Below, one piece after another: positions 9,922 through 23,039 of a stretch of 64,000 nucleotides of DNA. The position numbers were made by a program, and so were the translations under genes. Source of the DNA: Nymphaea colorata (Eukaryota; Streptophyta; Magnoliopsida; Nymphaeales; Nymphaeaceae); the NCBI RefSeq assembly GCF_008831285.2, contig NC_045145.1, positions 7,498,802 through 7,562,801 on the forward strand. Reading direction: 5' to 3'. The notes beneath the pieces were generated by a model, which worked only from the letters and a program-made list of their open reading frames with translations, made no database searches and was not told where the DNA came from. The first letter of the stretch is position 1. Each line of letters opens with the position of its first letter.

Positions 9922-11463
9922 ATCTGAAGAGATTTTGATTCCATTTTCTCTGTGGTGCTCTTGTCAATTATTGCTTAGATACCACTGAGCTGCAGCAAAC
10001 ATCATGCCCTTCATGATGCTTCTCTTTGTTAAATTTTGTCATTGCTGGTTAAAGATTGACCTATAGGACATTGTTTAATATTCTCTAGTTTTTCCTTTAT
10101 TTTCTTATTTTTTATTATGAAGATCAGTTTCTTTTTCCCAAAATTAGTGAATACCTGCTAACGAAAGCACCACTCTCTTTCCCTAAGAAAGAAATTCTCC
10201 ATCAACAAGCCAAATCAACGTGTAGGGATATACATAAGTCTAGAAACAAACTTTTTACACTAGTGCGACATCAGGCCTGACTTGTAATTTCTCTTAAAAG
10301 ACTCAAATACAGGGGTTTCCTCTTTTTTCTTGTGAATGACTGTATAGGATCTGAGTTTATCATCAACACATCTTTTAGAAAAAGTTATAAAATATCTAGT
10401 GTTAAGGCAAATAAAAATTGCATGTTACTAAATTGACATTCGACTTCTGAGAGAAATTCATAAACAACTAACAAAGAACCTACATTTTTCATATAAAATA
10501 ATACAAATAACTTTTTGTTGGTCAAGAGAAATGTATTTGTTTATGACATGTGTAGTACTACTTTTTGTTTTTTAATAATATCATCACCTCAACTTCATGT
10601 TCTCTAACCAGTTAATTCAGTTAGAAGTTTGACACTCATTCTAACATACCTTAGACTGAACATATCAGCTATAGAATATCGTTGGTTGCACTGGTATAAA
10701 ATAAATTGTGATGTTTTCACTTATTCATGTAGAAACTTGGGTTTGAGCTGACGTTTAAATGCTTTGAACGCTCAGTTTTTTTGGATCAATGTTTGGACTT
10801 GTTATTGCTTTTGTGGGCTATGTCACTTTCAATCAGTGAGTGTGGAATGATGCACTGCTAGGTGATCAGCTGATTTCCAAACACTCTTTACCATTAGTAG
10901 ATGTTGGCAAGCATTTTGAAATCGAGACAGGAAGTTCTACAATTGGCAGTCTCAAATAAGCAGAAGTTCTACATATACAAGCAAACGAATGCTAGATGAG
11001 ATGTTATTTCTGGTAAACGACCTCCTGATACTAAGACAACAGAATGAAAAGCTCATGGTGAACCCCGCCAGCAATGCTATGCTGCATGAAACGCAACTGA
11101 TATAACAGTCATTCCAAAACCTTAACTAAACTATCCCAAAATGCCACCACTTGAGATGCTGAAAGGCAAAAAAAAAGGAAAATTAAACTACTATCACCGA
11201 AGTTACAATTCAGCCTACAATTTTAGAAAGCCATTGTGCATGCCATTAAAGCATATTTGGGATTGAAAGTTTACCAAGGTCCTGACCGACTTGCACCATT
11301 TATGGCAAATAAATCACATATCTAGTTCACTATTCTACCATTTATCTAAATTCGTGAGTACTTCCAAGCACTCTAATTTTCTCAATTTCTTATTGGTACC
11401 CCCTAAAATTTTAAAATTTTATAGCTAATTCCCCTTAGCCAGATTTTTCTAGCTCCATACTAA
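9922..11463. other. Intergenic, no recognised feature
   Basis: AT-rich, no long reading frames on either strand, and no recognisable transposon motif. Confidence 0.6.
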
Positions 11464-11808
11464 TAGGGCTGACAATGAGTCGAGCCAACTCAAGCTTGAC
11501 TCGAACTGGCTGGAAAAAATTTAACTCAATGAGTTGAGCTCGAGTTTAAATTTATACTTGTATGTAATGTTAAACTAGTCAAGTTCAAATTGTAAGAACT
11601 CGAATTCTTTAAACTCGTCTCGGCTCGACTAACCAGTTCATCATACTTGAATTAGTTAAACGAGTTGACGAGCTAAACGAGATAGGTTTGCATAAACAAG
11701 TTGAACGAGTTAAGCAAATCAAGCTCAAACTTGTTCTGCATAGCTTGACTCAAGTTTGAGCAAGCTGAAGCTGAGCTCGACTTGGCTCATGTGCAAACCT
11801 ACACCCTG
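11464..11808. mobile_element. hAT-like MITE, degenerate
   Basis: The left edge reads TAGGGCTGACAATGAGTCGA. The right edge, read inward on the other strand, is CAGGGTGTAGGTTTGCACAT followed by GAGCCAAGTCGAGC. The interior is rich in GAGTCGAGC and TTGAGCTCGA variants. This matches a common plant non-autonomous repeat style. I could not find a matching target duplication, so the edges are approximate. Confidence 0.45.
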
Positions 11809-14800
11809 ATATGGATGACACGAAAGAAACTCTAATATCTCAAATAGCAAACACGCTAAAATTATTTTCCTCATGGTGGACGGATACCTCATATATCTTA
11901 AGATATGCGCTCTTTTCAAGTAAAAAGAAGTGGTACTCCTCCGACCTCGCTGCTCACCGCCATTTCAAAACAAGGTATGCACATAATTGTCCTATAAATA
12001 TGAAAACACCGTTGTGGCACTATATATGCATATTTTCGTATAAAAGAGAAAAGCTAAATATGACAACACATAATTGTTATGATGGTTCGACGCTCTTCCT
12101 TCATCTCCACCTATGCGGTTACAAATAGGAAGGATAATTTTGGCTCTGGAGAAGAATTTGAGAATTATTTCTTCAACGGATCAATTTAATACCCTATAAA
12201 TAATGGCATCCACGCTACGCGCATATCATAAATCTGACATGCATGTTCCCACCTTAACATTTGATCATGTTCTCTAATTGGTCACAGATATTTTCATTAG
12301 AATCATATATTGTTTAACATCAGGTCGTGTTTGTATATATCCAAACCATAATTATCATCTGCCATGATAAAATAAATTAATGTGCAAGGATTCATTAAAG
12401 TATACAAGATATCCATTTAAACAAAAACACTTATTGATCCAAATTAAACTCAGAAAATATGGAGTAAAGTTCAAATTGATCAACATAATAAATTCGTGTC
12501 AACAAATCCAAGATCCCAGTGAATATATCTGGATCCCCAAATGGATATTCAGGATCGTGAAAATGGTTCAAGGTCCTAAGTGGATAGAAATAGATTGAGT
12601 TTTATAAATGGATCGGATCATCATATCAAATCTGAAACCTGCAAAGAATGTGGATACAAGGGATATATCCAAGCCCTAAATGGTACTGTTTTGGTTAACC
12701 AATGTCGAGGAGATACCCCAAAGAAGGAGAAGCCTCACCCACTTTTAGCCATTTGTAGTCAGGAGAAATAGTGCCCACAAAATTAATGCACCAATGTAGG
12801 CATCAAGTGGCTTCCACCTCGAACTAGGAGTGAGCAAAGGGTGCCATTATAATTGCATGCATCAGCCTACGCAAATTTCTTATTTATGTATTAATACCTC
12901 TTAGATATTTACTTATTTATGCATTGGTTGCCTCTTAAAAGTTTCAATTGAAGTATTAGTTATTAGTGCTCCTTAGCTCGAAACTTTTGGCTACTCTGCT
13001 GTGTCTTCTTAATGCCATCTTATATATGTCTCCTGAGCAACTGCAGCTCAATTCTACAACTGAAAGATACTCCAACGAAGTGTCCCTCTCTTCCTGGAAA
13101 AGGTGCATGGGCATGGAGAGGAACTAGGATTTGGTTTTTTGTGGAAGACAGGTGAGGACGGACTGAACAGTCTAATGGGAGATTAAGTATCTGAGTTGCA
13201 TGCATACCCTTGTGCACGCAACAAATATACCACTCAACAAAAATGAAACAGGGTTGTAGTACTTTATAAAAATTTTATAAAAAAATATACATTTTAGCTT
13301 TTTAATATTTTCATAATCTCCTTTTCGTCCTTCTAAAGATCTTAATTTTTTGCCTTGTTAAGTGTATTTTGATTATTGCACACTCCTGTGCATAATGTTT
13401 TGCGCCAGGAGTGTGCACATAACCTGACTAAATAAAATTTTTAATTTTTTTTTGCATTGGCCAACTGCATTTATTCAAAAAAAATTATAAGGGTCAAACT
13501 AAATTTAAAAAAAAAAAAACAATCTTTGGGGAGGCCATAGCTTTGCTGGATCCCTTGGCTCCTCCCATGGAGGTGGAGAAGAAAATGAGGGAGAGGGAGG
13601 TGGCAAGCATGGCCTCAAAAGAATGCTTGTCCAACAAAATGTAGGTGATGAGTTGAACCGTACGTCCATTGGAGAATTTCAGTGAGTGAATTTGTGATGC
13701 TTCAAGGATAAACGGTCTTCTGTAAATCTGTCTAAAGTTGAGTGGTTATGTATAATTTTTTCTAAAATTAATTAAATAGACCAGTTAACTTAGGTTGTGT
13801 TTGTTTCACCGTAAATTTGAGATCCTCATTGATGTGAGATCTCAAATCCATGGATAAGATCAGTCCACCCCAAAACCCACCATCCAATTTTAAATTCATG
13901 GTTTCTAACATGTTGCATGGATTTAATGGTTTAAAATGAGGATCTCTCAAAAGAGACTTTTTTATGCAGCCTGAGACCTAAGATCCAAAGCTATCAAACG
14001 CAACCTCAGCAGTGTCGGTTGCCTGCTGCTTTATATTTTTAATTATGGTCAGATGTTTGGTTGCTGTCACAAATAGTACATCTTTGCAAATTTTCATTGC
14101 AGGCCTTATTTATTAGCTTTAGTCCCAGAAACTGCCTCAGGCTCCTTGGCTTTTCTAAGGACTGGATCTGATCACTTTTGCTGACAATTGCCAAGATGAA
14201 ATTTCAATTATGTCCGCGACATAAATGTGGAAACTTATGTTTTCAACGTTGTCCTGTTAAGTTGGAAAGCAATCTTCTTCACTTTTGGGACCTAGCAGTA
14301 AATGCGAGCTCTTACAATAAAAAAATTATCACTGCAAGATCTACAAATTTTTGAGATTGTGTCCAAAAGCTAACCCCTATCTGGAACTTCCTTCACCTCT
14401 TTGTTGGTGACTTCCTTGTCTTAAAAACTTTGTGGCTTGCATTTTCTTGGACGTCATTAGGATGTATTTTGATTTATCTCTTAATCTATTAGACGACGTC
14501 TGGTCCATATATTGTTGGTTCTAGTTTGATTTTACAACGTGCTTATATTTGTCCCTCACTAAAGCCACGGAAGCCAAACAGGATTATGTATCTTGACATG
14601 TCTCGATCTTTGCTCCATATAATATTGCTGATATTTTTTTTTAAGTCTGATTTGGGGTATGAGCATGTTTATCCACAAATTACTAATCGGTTATCCTTTT
14701 TACATTTTCAAGACCACACCAAGGCATGGACCTTTAGGGTGAGCGGAAGCCCCTGAAGAAGGGCCCATCCCGGGTGCGGTTTAGGATTTGGGTAGACCTA

Positions 14801-17598
14801 TGGTACAATTAGGTGCAAAGGCAAGGGGAGGGGGTGCTGGTAGAGGCCATGGTCCCCCATCAGATTTTTAAAATTTTTAAATTTTACTATAAACTTCAAA
14901 AATCATAGTTGAACTCATATAAAAATTTTGAAAAATCATATTTCAATCCTTATTAAAGTTTTAAAACTATAGTTTAGCCCTTGTAATGAAAAATTCTTAG
15001 TTTTGTCCCTTGAATACACTCATCAACTAAATGTCGTATTGTCACCATTTAATGCAAGGGTACATTTGTTTTTGGTACTTTCACCCCCATGACTTATGCA
15101 ACAAACAATACCAGTAAGGTTCGACCACTCCATTTCCTGGTTGCTAAAGTCCAACATATTGAGTAACTCAAATTTAAGATTAGATTTGACAGAAAACATA
15201 CTTCAACCATTGCTAACCTTATTAAGGTCACATAGAAAAATTCTTCCTTCAGGTACAGTTTTGCCCCATGAAATTTTTGCCCTCAAAACATCATTAATCT
15301 TATTTTCATTTGCCTTAAAGTGTTTGTAAAAAGAATGATATCTTAAAAAAGTGAGTACTTTCATCCTCAAAACTAATGGAGAAAGTTATCGAGATAAATT
15401 TCACCTTCAATCAAACACTTGAATGATTAAGGAAACTAAACCTAATGGGTCTCTCGCATTAGGGCACATCATACCAAAGACAAACACATTGTAATTGATG
15501 TTCAAATAGTCACTTATATTAGAAAGTGGCATTTGGGACATGTCCCGAGCCTGCCCTTTTCTCAACGCCTCGGAAATGGGGCACCTAAAACCCTCATGTG
15601 AGCTTTGGGCTTTATTGAAGTAGTGGAAGACATCATTATCTTTCCCTTCCAATCCTCAAATCATTTCATATCTTTCCTTCACAGTGCTCGGTCATTTCTC
15701 CCTATAAACCAAGTAGAGCCTACATCAGTGCTACACAAAACCCTATTGACATTTTTTTTTGTAGTAAATTCACCGACGGCCAGAAAACGTTGGTAAAATA
15801 GGAAGCAACATCGACAAAACTTTTACTGATGCCTGAAAAGATCGTTGGTGAAGAGAATGTCGGTAAAAACTATCACCGACATTTTTGTGGCATGCGTGGC
15901 TGCCTGTGTCGGTGTAGACATCTTCACAAATGCTTTGAAAACTATTCATGAGAGGCTCTTGTGTACCTAATATCCCGCTTTTTGATATGTTGGCATGTAA
16001 TTCTCCGTGCAAAGATTGTAGATAAATTGGGTAAAGGCTCCTTCATCCAAGGACGTTTTAAGTTGACCAGTTTGAGTAGATAGAGCACCAGTTTATTAAT
16101 TGAAACAATGATACCTAACAAATCACCAATATCTTTTACTCCTTTAAAGTTGCTTGATTGGGCAACCAATGCCAACCTTGGTTGATATATTGGCAAGGGA
16201 GGGGGTGCAAAAATTCACCGATGTACTAAATAAAGTTTTTTTTTTTTTTTTTTTACTGTGGGCACCAATAATTTTTCAAAAGTTTTCCAGGGGTCAAACT
16301 GAAATTACAACAACAACTCGTCATGTATCATTATGAGCCAAAAAAAACCCTAAAAAAAAAAGCACGGTCAGTATGGAAGGGAGGAACTATTAGAGTTGTC
16401 CATGGATCGGATATGTTTCATTACTTTTTCAAATTTGAAAATATTTTGCAGATCTGCTGTACAGAATTAGATCAGATTCAGGTTGGATGTGCACTTTCCC
16501 CCATCCGACCTTCATAATCGATTGAGATCTGATGAAGATCAATGCATGAGTGTAATTCCAGTGGATCTGATTTCGTCTCAGGAGAATACATGTTCGCCAA
16601 TCTTGAAGCAAAATTACTGATTAATGTCCCTCAGAGGGCACTTTATCACTATAAGTATTCTCCTGAATATATGTGGGTATGTGTGTGACACATGAAAGAC
16701 CAAAAACAAAAAAAGATTTGTAGATAAGTTGGTTAGATATACTGCCCGATACAGAAACACCAGTGGTATAAAGCGTAGAATACCCTGGTCAGTAAAAAGG
16801 AAAAAAAAAAAACTTCCACAAGAAAAAAAAAAGGTAGTGAAAAAGTTAAAAGTTTAAAAAAGACATTTTTTTTTTAAATATCCAAAATACCACAAGTCCC
16901 CTCTATTTTTTTTTTCTTTTACAGGTGCATTTCTCCCGAATTCTTGTGACGAAGAAGCAAACATGCATTGCAAATCTTAGATTCGTCGTCTGGCAGATCA
17001 TTCTCTAAGCCGTGCCCGAGGGCAAAAGTGGAAATTTTCTATGTACTGCATTTTAGCATGTCAAAACTGCAAAATTAGCTCTTTGACATGAAGGAGATCG
17101 TTAAGAATTTTTTTATGGCGATGAGTTTTGGAAGCAATAGAGTACATGGTCATCACCTTACCTTTCTGAATTGGCCGACGCTAGCTAGTTTTTTTCTAGA
17201 TCATAGGCATTATTACAAGAAGAAGAAATGAAAGAACATTAAACCGCATAATCGCTCCCGCACAATATTACACACAAACAAATAGAATAAAGGAGAGATA
17301 TTAGACCCCATCATTCATAGCCCAACCAATTCCCTTTTGAAGTGGAAGCAATGAGAGCACTATCTTTTATGAGCTTTCCTCATATTGCCGACGAGCTTGA
17401 AGGCACAATCATCACTGGCAAAAGCTTCACTGGGTGCGAGTTGCTTAGTTACCTTTCTTTCTAGGAAAAAGGAAGAAAATCCCATTTAGAGTCCCCTTTT
17501 CAATAGTTTAATACAAGAAGCTGTTCTAGCATGAAAATTATATACCACTTAGGTTAAGTTAATTAAATCATAGTTAAATTGAATCAGATAACATCAGT
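11809..17598. other. Intergenic with scattered low-complexity DNA
   Basis: No gene is recognised. Short frames near 12380-12770 and 15600-15800 have no family resemblance. A strong hairpin sits at 13377-13417. A T-run with CACCGACGG-type repeats at about 15755-15925 is reminiscent of DNA-transposon subterminal repeats but lacks clear ends. Confidence 0.5.
13377..13417. repeat. 12-bp perfect inverted repeat (hairpin)
   Basis: TGCACACTCCTG at 13377-13388 and its exact complement CAGGAGTGTGCA at 13406-13417 are separated by 17 bases. Imperfect pairing extends a few bases outward (GATTAT / ATAACC). Confidence 0.85.
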
Positions 17599-17606
17599 GC
17601 CATCTT

Positions 17607-17889
17607 TAGGGTGCACAGCCGGGTTCAGGTGCTCAAGCTCAATTCGTCAAAGTTTGGCCTGAGTTAGACTCAAGTTAAACTCATAGACTAACTAAGCCAG
17701 TCGAGCTCGAGTTAAAACGTAAACTTGTTTGTTAAACAAGCCATGTGTTGGCTTGTGTAAACTCAAGTATGCAGTTTAAAGCATATGTACAAGGTTTGTT
17801 ATAATGTAAATCAAACTATAAGGCTCAAGCTAGCCTCTTAAGGCTCCAAAGGTGTTCGGCTGGCCAAACTCAGCCAGTGAACACCTCTA
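17607..17889. mobile_element. hAT-like MITE, 283 bp
   Basis: The left edge is TAGGGTGCACAGCCGGGTTC. The right edge, read inward, is TAGAGGTGTTCACTGGCTGA, an imperfect terminal inverted repeat. The flanks are GCCATCTT (17599-17606) and ACGATCTT (17890-17897), matching at six of eight positions. That fits an aged 8-bp hAT target duplication. No coding capacity. Confidence 0.55.
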
Positions 17890-17897
17890 ACGATCTT

Positions 17898-19114
17898 CCC
17901 ATACAGCAATTTACTATCTTTAACTGTGAAAAGTGATATGAGAAAAAAAAAAAAGGAAATGTTTACATGATCATAAGCATTAAAATGAGGTTTGTTCTTC
18001 ATTAGAATTTAGTGGTGCCAGGTTTTACAAAAATTTTAAAATATGTAGGGTTCACTATTAGGAAGTAGGGAAAGTTTGGGACCGAGAAGAAATACACTCC
18101 CAAAAGCTATTTACTAAAGCAAAATCACCCATTTAAGGCGGAAAGAATGAAGAGGTCAAGTCACAAGTGGGCTCTTGCATGTGTCAAAGAAAAGGTAGGA
18201 AAGAAGAAAACGGCAGCCAGGACTAGCAGACAAATAGAACAGCAACAAAAAGAAAGTTAAAATCTTCACAAAACAAAAGAATTTCCTTAATTCCAACTTT
18301 TCAAAGACATCCCACCTTTTTATGCACATAGGAAGTTTCATCCATCCTCACCTTAGTCTCCCTCAATATTCAATTCCATAACCTTCTCTTTTCATACGAG
18401 TACCTCAACCTATGACTCTGTCTATCTCTCTCTTTCCATCTTCCAGTCCACTATCAGGCCTTGACTCTATAGCCTTTTCCCTCCTCCCTCGTCCTTCCCT
18501 TCAAATGCCAGGCAGTCTTCGATGTTTAAGATCAGTCTCTCCCGCTCGCTCCCTGCGTTGCGTTTCCCCATGCTACTCTGCAGTTCTGAAAAAATGTCGG
18601 AAGGTAGGAAAAAGGTAGCGATATTTTAAAATACATTGTGTTTAGGTTGTCAATGGTTGTGCATCCATGTGTTGATCAGAGAGACCCTCACATGGGCTCT
18701 CCCGCTTCCCCACAAATTTTTGACAGACTTGGTTGAATCGCCAGCCAATCTCCTCCCCTTCCTTCTCCTCGTCTCTCTGCACTTCGGTTTCTGCGCTATC
18801 TGACGCCTCTAAGACCGCCTGATTGGCTCTACTACCCAGTCCTTCCCAAAGCAAGGGTTCGCCCTATCTCTTTCTTTGTAAAATATTAAAGAAAAGCTCG
18901 TGAAGACTAACGCCCTGAACAAAAGGATCCAGTTAACACAGCAGAATTGAGCATCCTATGTGAAGCACAGTTCCAGGTATTGGGATTCTGAGCTGAGGTG
19001 TCAATCTCTCACTCCCCACCAACATATCCCTTTTAAACTCTTGGTAGTTTGTCCTTACAAGAGTGTAAAAATTGAAGAAGCGGTCAAGAGAGAGAGAGTG
19101 TGTGAGAGAGAGAA
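17898..19114. other. Upstream region of the 19115 gene
   Basis: No recognised gene. The last 40 bases before the ATG are GA-rich (AGAGAGAGAG repeats at about 19087-19113), as often seen in plant 5' leaders. I could not fix a TATA box with confidence. Confidence 0.4.
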
Positions 19115-19798
19115 ATGGGCAGCAAGATGGGGTCTCAGGGGAGACCTCCCCTGTTACTCTCTTGTCTCGCCGAGCACCCATTGATATTTTTTGCAGTTTT
19201 TGTATGCTTCTCCTGCTTCCCTCTTTGCTCATGGCTTTCTGCTGCCTCTGTGGTGGGTTTTACAGCCCTCTTTTTCACTTTTTTGCCGCACCACAGAAAG
19301 GTAGGAATGGAGATCTCGCAGGAGAAGAGGAACCAACCCAAACAGGATGTGGGTGTTGAAGAAAACGCCGAAATTCGTTGTGGGTGTGAATCGGATTGGA
19401 AGAAAAGGCCAGATTTCTTGCCAGAGGATTCCGGCGTCAAAGTTCCCGACGCCTGCGACTCGTCACCGGAGTCTACCATTTCTCTGCTAGAGAGCGATAA
19501 CAAGGACTGGTCCGACTGCTCCATTTCAGATGATGAGAGTCTGATCGAGATAGAGCTACAAGGAGAACACTATCTAGAAGAAGACAGGTTTTTCTGGGAG
19601 AAGGACTTCCCGGTGGTGGGGATGCCGGAGTATGCTTTCCAGAAGAAAGACTTTCAGGCTTTTGAGACGCCTGAGTCCATATTCAGGCGACAGCTACTCA
19701 TGGAGCTCTGCTCCGAGCTCATAGAGGAGGATAACTTGATAGAGATTGACCTTTCTGTTGGGTCCATCAAATGCTCAAGGGTTGAGATTGACGATTGA
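19115..19798 (+). CDS. Plant membrane protein with acidic C-terminal tail, uncharacterised
   Basis: This is a single-exon 227-residue frame and the only intact host-like gene in the window. The ATG at 19115 sits in a good plant context (GAAATGGGC). A second in-frame ATG follows four codons later. Residues about 20-58 are strongly hydrophobic, with two blocks around PLIFFAVFVCF and ASVVGFTALFF. They suggest one or two membrane segments near the N-terminus, followed by a basic stretch (HHRKVG). The rest is acidic and Ser-rich. It contains two related motifs, DDESLIEIEL (about residues 138-147) and EEDNLIEIDLSVGSIKCSR (about 202-220). From memory, this terminal motif recurs in uncharacterised plant transmembrane proteins; I know no function. 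GC is higher than in neighbouring DNA, as expected for a real gene. The stop is TGA at 19796-19798. Confidence 0.8.
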   Translation: MGSKMGSQGRPPLLLSCLAEHPLIFFAVFVCFSCFPLCSWLSAASVVGFTALFFTFLPHHRKVGMEISQEKRNQPKQDVGVEENAEIRCGCESDWKKRPDFLPEDSGVKVPDACDSSPESTISLLESDNKDWSDCSISDDESLIEIELQGEHYLEEDRFFWEKDFPVVGMPEYAFQKKDFQAFETPESIFRRQLLMELCSELIEEDNLIEIDLSVGSIKCSRVEIDD

Positions 19799-22690
19799 GA
19801 GGAAGATAGACATTCAGACTCTGGTCACTGATGGGCTCCATGTATAGCAGTTTGTTCGTTGAAGGAAGCCCTTGATGGTTGGTGTTATTGCTGTGTAACA
19901 AAATCTTTCGATCGCTTGTCTTCCTTTCTCAGACTTAAGTAGTATGAACCTTGACGCTGTCCCTATTTGCTTACGCCTGTGAATGGATTGTAGTTCTGTA
20001 TTTTTCTACTGAAGTATAACAATTAAACAAGTTTTGCATGAGTGGCAGGCAGGGAGATGGCGATATCAGTTCCTTTATAAGGCTTTAAGCAAGTTTTGGC
20101 TGTTCTTTCCTTTTCCTTCATTGAAGGCTCACTAAAAGGTACTTCAACTATACAATTGATGTTCTCTCGATCCCATTTACATGCATCTCCCGTTATTATC
20201 GGATGAGATTCTGATCCTCAATTCGCGGAACTTTTTATAGTTGACTTGCAGGAAACATTTGCATGTTTAACTACATTTTCCAACGCAATAAAAAGCTCGT
20301 CAGTGCACAATTATAGTAATACTTTTCAAATGAAAACAATCAAAAATTCTGCAGTGATTGACTTGATTCTTTTTTATCTGTTCCTGAGGATTAATGATGA
20401 AAGAAGCCAAATAGGAATCGGATCATGAATTTTTCGAATATTTTGCTTAATTCAAATCCCCAAGATTAGGAACTACCTTGTGATCTTAATGGTCGCCTAT
20501 TTTAGCCATTAAAATTATGCAAATTAAATTTTTATTTATGTCTTAATGGTCGCCTATTTTAGCCGCGACCATTCACATGGCCTACTACACTCACCTAACT
20601 GTCCCAGTTGTTGTTCAACCAGTGGCTAAGCCACATATGGCAGTGGGCAGTTCCCCGTAGACCAATCCTTCAATGTTTCTTTATTTTCAAGTTAACATCT
20701 TTAAATATTTGTTTTTTTATATACACATATATAAGTGTCCTTTGAAATATGAAAATCTGTAAATGAGTACCCTTCAAAAAAAATTTTCTTGAATTAGCCA
20801 CTGGGTTCAACTTCCTATTTTTTGAGCTCTTCAGATTTTTTTAAACCGTTTTCCTTTATATCCTAAGCATTAAATTCGTGCATTAATAGATTTGGAACTA
20901 ATCGAATAAGGATCTGATAAATATGTTGAGCGTTGAATTGACATCAAATCTTAATGGTAGACAAATATGAAATCCCCACACTCTGCTTTGCCTTTACCTT
21001 TGCAGCCCTATAAATAATGCAATTTGAAAATGACTCCGATCTCAAGTGCATGTGCTTGGAAAGCATTGATTTTCTCTCCTTGTTCCTCTAATCCACGAAA
21101 AAAATAGAAGCACTTGGGATCGTTTGTTTTCACAATAATGGAAAGGACTTCCATTCTACTTTATCCCGTTCTCCAACATTATTCGGAATAAGTAGAGGCG
21201 CATATCCTCAATGCCGTTGAAAGTCGACAAGTTCTTTGTTTTCCGAAGCTTGTACTAATGTCAGAACACTAGACTCTACAAACTTTCATTCTGCCAATCA
21301 TCGACCTCTAAAATCAGAGAGTAACTGATCAGATCTAAATTCAGACGAGGTAATCTGCTCTGCCAATCTTCAGAATCCATTGATGGCCCGTAAATGAGTA
21401 TTCCTAGTTATGTTTCATGTTGCTATGCTACTACACCGCTGGTAGGAATGTCAATAAATCCCTTTTGGATTGAATATCTGGACTAATCGCATCTTCAAAA
21501 TCGGATATAGGAAAAAAATTATATCCAATTATGAAATTACATGGGCTCATATTCCATTAGATTGAGATTCCGATTTAAGTAAATATATGATCACATTAAG
21601 ATTTGAATCTTGATCAAATTTAGAGTTAGATAAATATTATATATCCAATATCCATCAAACATTTTCAAAGTTGTATTTTGATATATCGCAGTGCTGTTTG
21701 GACTCGGTTCTCGAGTTGGATAGGGATTCAGATGTCGAAAGGAAAATTGGATTCAGATTTAATTCGGGTCAGGAACTCTGATTCAAATATGGTATGGATT
21801 TTGCTTCACTCATAATCAAATCCGAACATATTAACATCTAAAAAAGCCGATATTGGAAACAGTGGAATTCAAACACAAATGACAATATATGAGGCCGATC
21901 TTATTAGCATAAACCATCATGAGGACGCATATATTTTCTCTAGATGATACCACTTGATGAAGTATTGCATGCTGGCATTATTCAACTTGATGAATATCTA
22001 AATTTGGAGAAGGCGAATGCATATATCCTACATGCAAGGACTAGGTATTGCAAATATACCAACTCAAAATGGCATTTGACAACAAAAAAAATTGTCCAAG
22101 TGTTCCACAAATTTGTCCCAAATATTGGTTAGATCTAAGGTACGTTCATGTAACATTCATGCAGTATTCATGTTGGCCAACACCCCCTAATGGATGTGAA
22201 GCGTTCAAATCCTGTTTACATGCAATTTCGAATGACCAGAAGATGCTTGACATATATATATTGAATGGTTTCACACATTTAATTGCCAAAAAAACTATTT
22301 TGCTAAGAACATAACACATTTTTGGGTTTAGAAACAAAAAATAAGTGGCGCCTATCATGAAGCAAAATCTGATCCCTATCTTGCCAAAATTTATCCTGGC
22401 TTTTGTTCGATTTCAATGAAAGGGGAAATGAGGATCTATTTTACAAATGAAATCAGCGCTTTATGTAAAGCCCCAAATAAAGACATACCGTTACCCTACA
22501 AAATGTTGCACCTTATCAAAATGAAACCTCATACCTCTTGGTAAATTTTACACATATAGGTATACAAAGTTATAAACCTTTCATCAAACAAGTTTATCTC
22601 TCTAAGTATAGTTTAATTTATATGTCTCTTCACTTTTTTGAACAGATTTTGGGTACCAAAACTACCAAACTAATTACCAATTACTATTCA
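19799..22690. other. 3' flank and AT-rich intergenic DNA
   Basis: The first about 250 bases are probably the 3' UTR of the 19115 gene, though I see no perfect AATAAA. After that, no gene is recognised. A 24-base direct repeat occurs at 20484-20507 and 20541-20564. Confidence 0.5.
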
Positions 22691-23005
22691 ACATCTTCTC
22701 TTAGTTTTGTAATTTTCAATGAAAACATGCAATATTCAAACTTACCTAAAGACAATGGCTTGGTAAATATATTTGCAGCTTCCTTGTTGCTTGACTTGAC
22801 TTTTGGAATGCCATAAGAATTCTAACATTTAGTAACATTGAAAGCACGTAACTGAAGATCTTTACTAATGTGTTCCCTACGTTAGCAAGTGCGCTACCAA
22901 AAATTGTGTGGTTGATTGCATCTGCAACGCTAAGCAGCAATGTTACTGATTGATCTCTCTGTAACTCACAACATCTATACTGGGTTACAAAAAACAAATG
23001 AATGT
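22690..23005 (-). pseudogene. Copia RNase H C-terminal fragment (copy A)
   Basis: Read on the minus strand, one frame gives SSNKEAANIFTKPLSLGKF, the conserved end of copia RNase H (family form ..ADIFTKPL...). It is followed by EYCMFS, REDVE and a stop, as at the end of a copia polyprotein. Upstream the frame is not clean. The same sequence recurs in the opposite orientation at 25615-25815, so the two form an inverted pair about 2.6 kb apart. Confidence 0.65.
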
Positions 23006-23039
23006 CCCCATAAACATTAAGGGACATTTAAGGCATGTT

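Noticed and set aside
11456-11816. 8-bp target duplication for the 11464-11808 repeat
   Set aside because: The flanks CATACTAA and TATGGATG do not match, so no duplication is claimed.
15755-16250. CACTA-type terminus near TTTTTTGTAGTAAATTCACCGACGG
   Set aside because: It has subterminal-style CACCGAC repeats but the end reads GTAGTA, not GTAGTG, and no matching opposite end was found.
18412-18854. Short frames upstream of the 19115 gene on both strands
   Set aside because: No domain, no homologue recognised, and they overlap each other. Probably promoter or UTR sequence.
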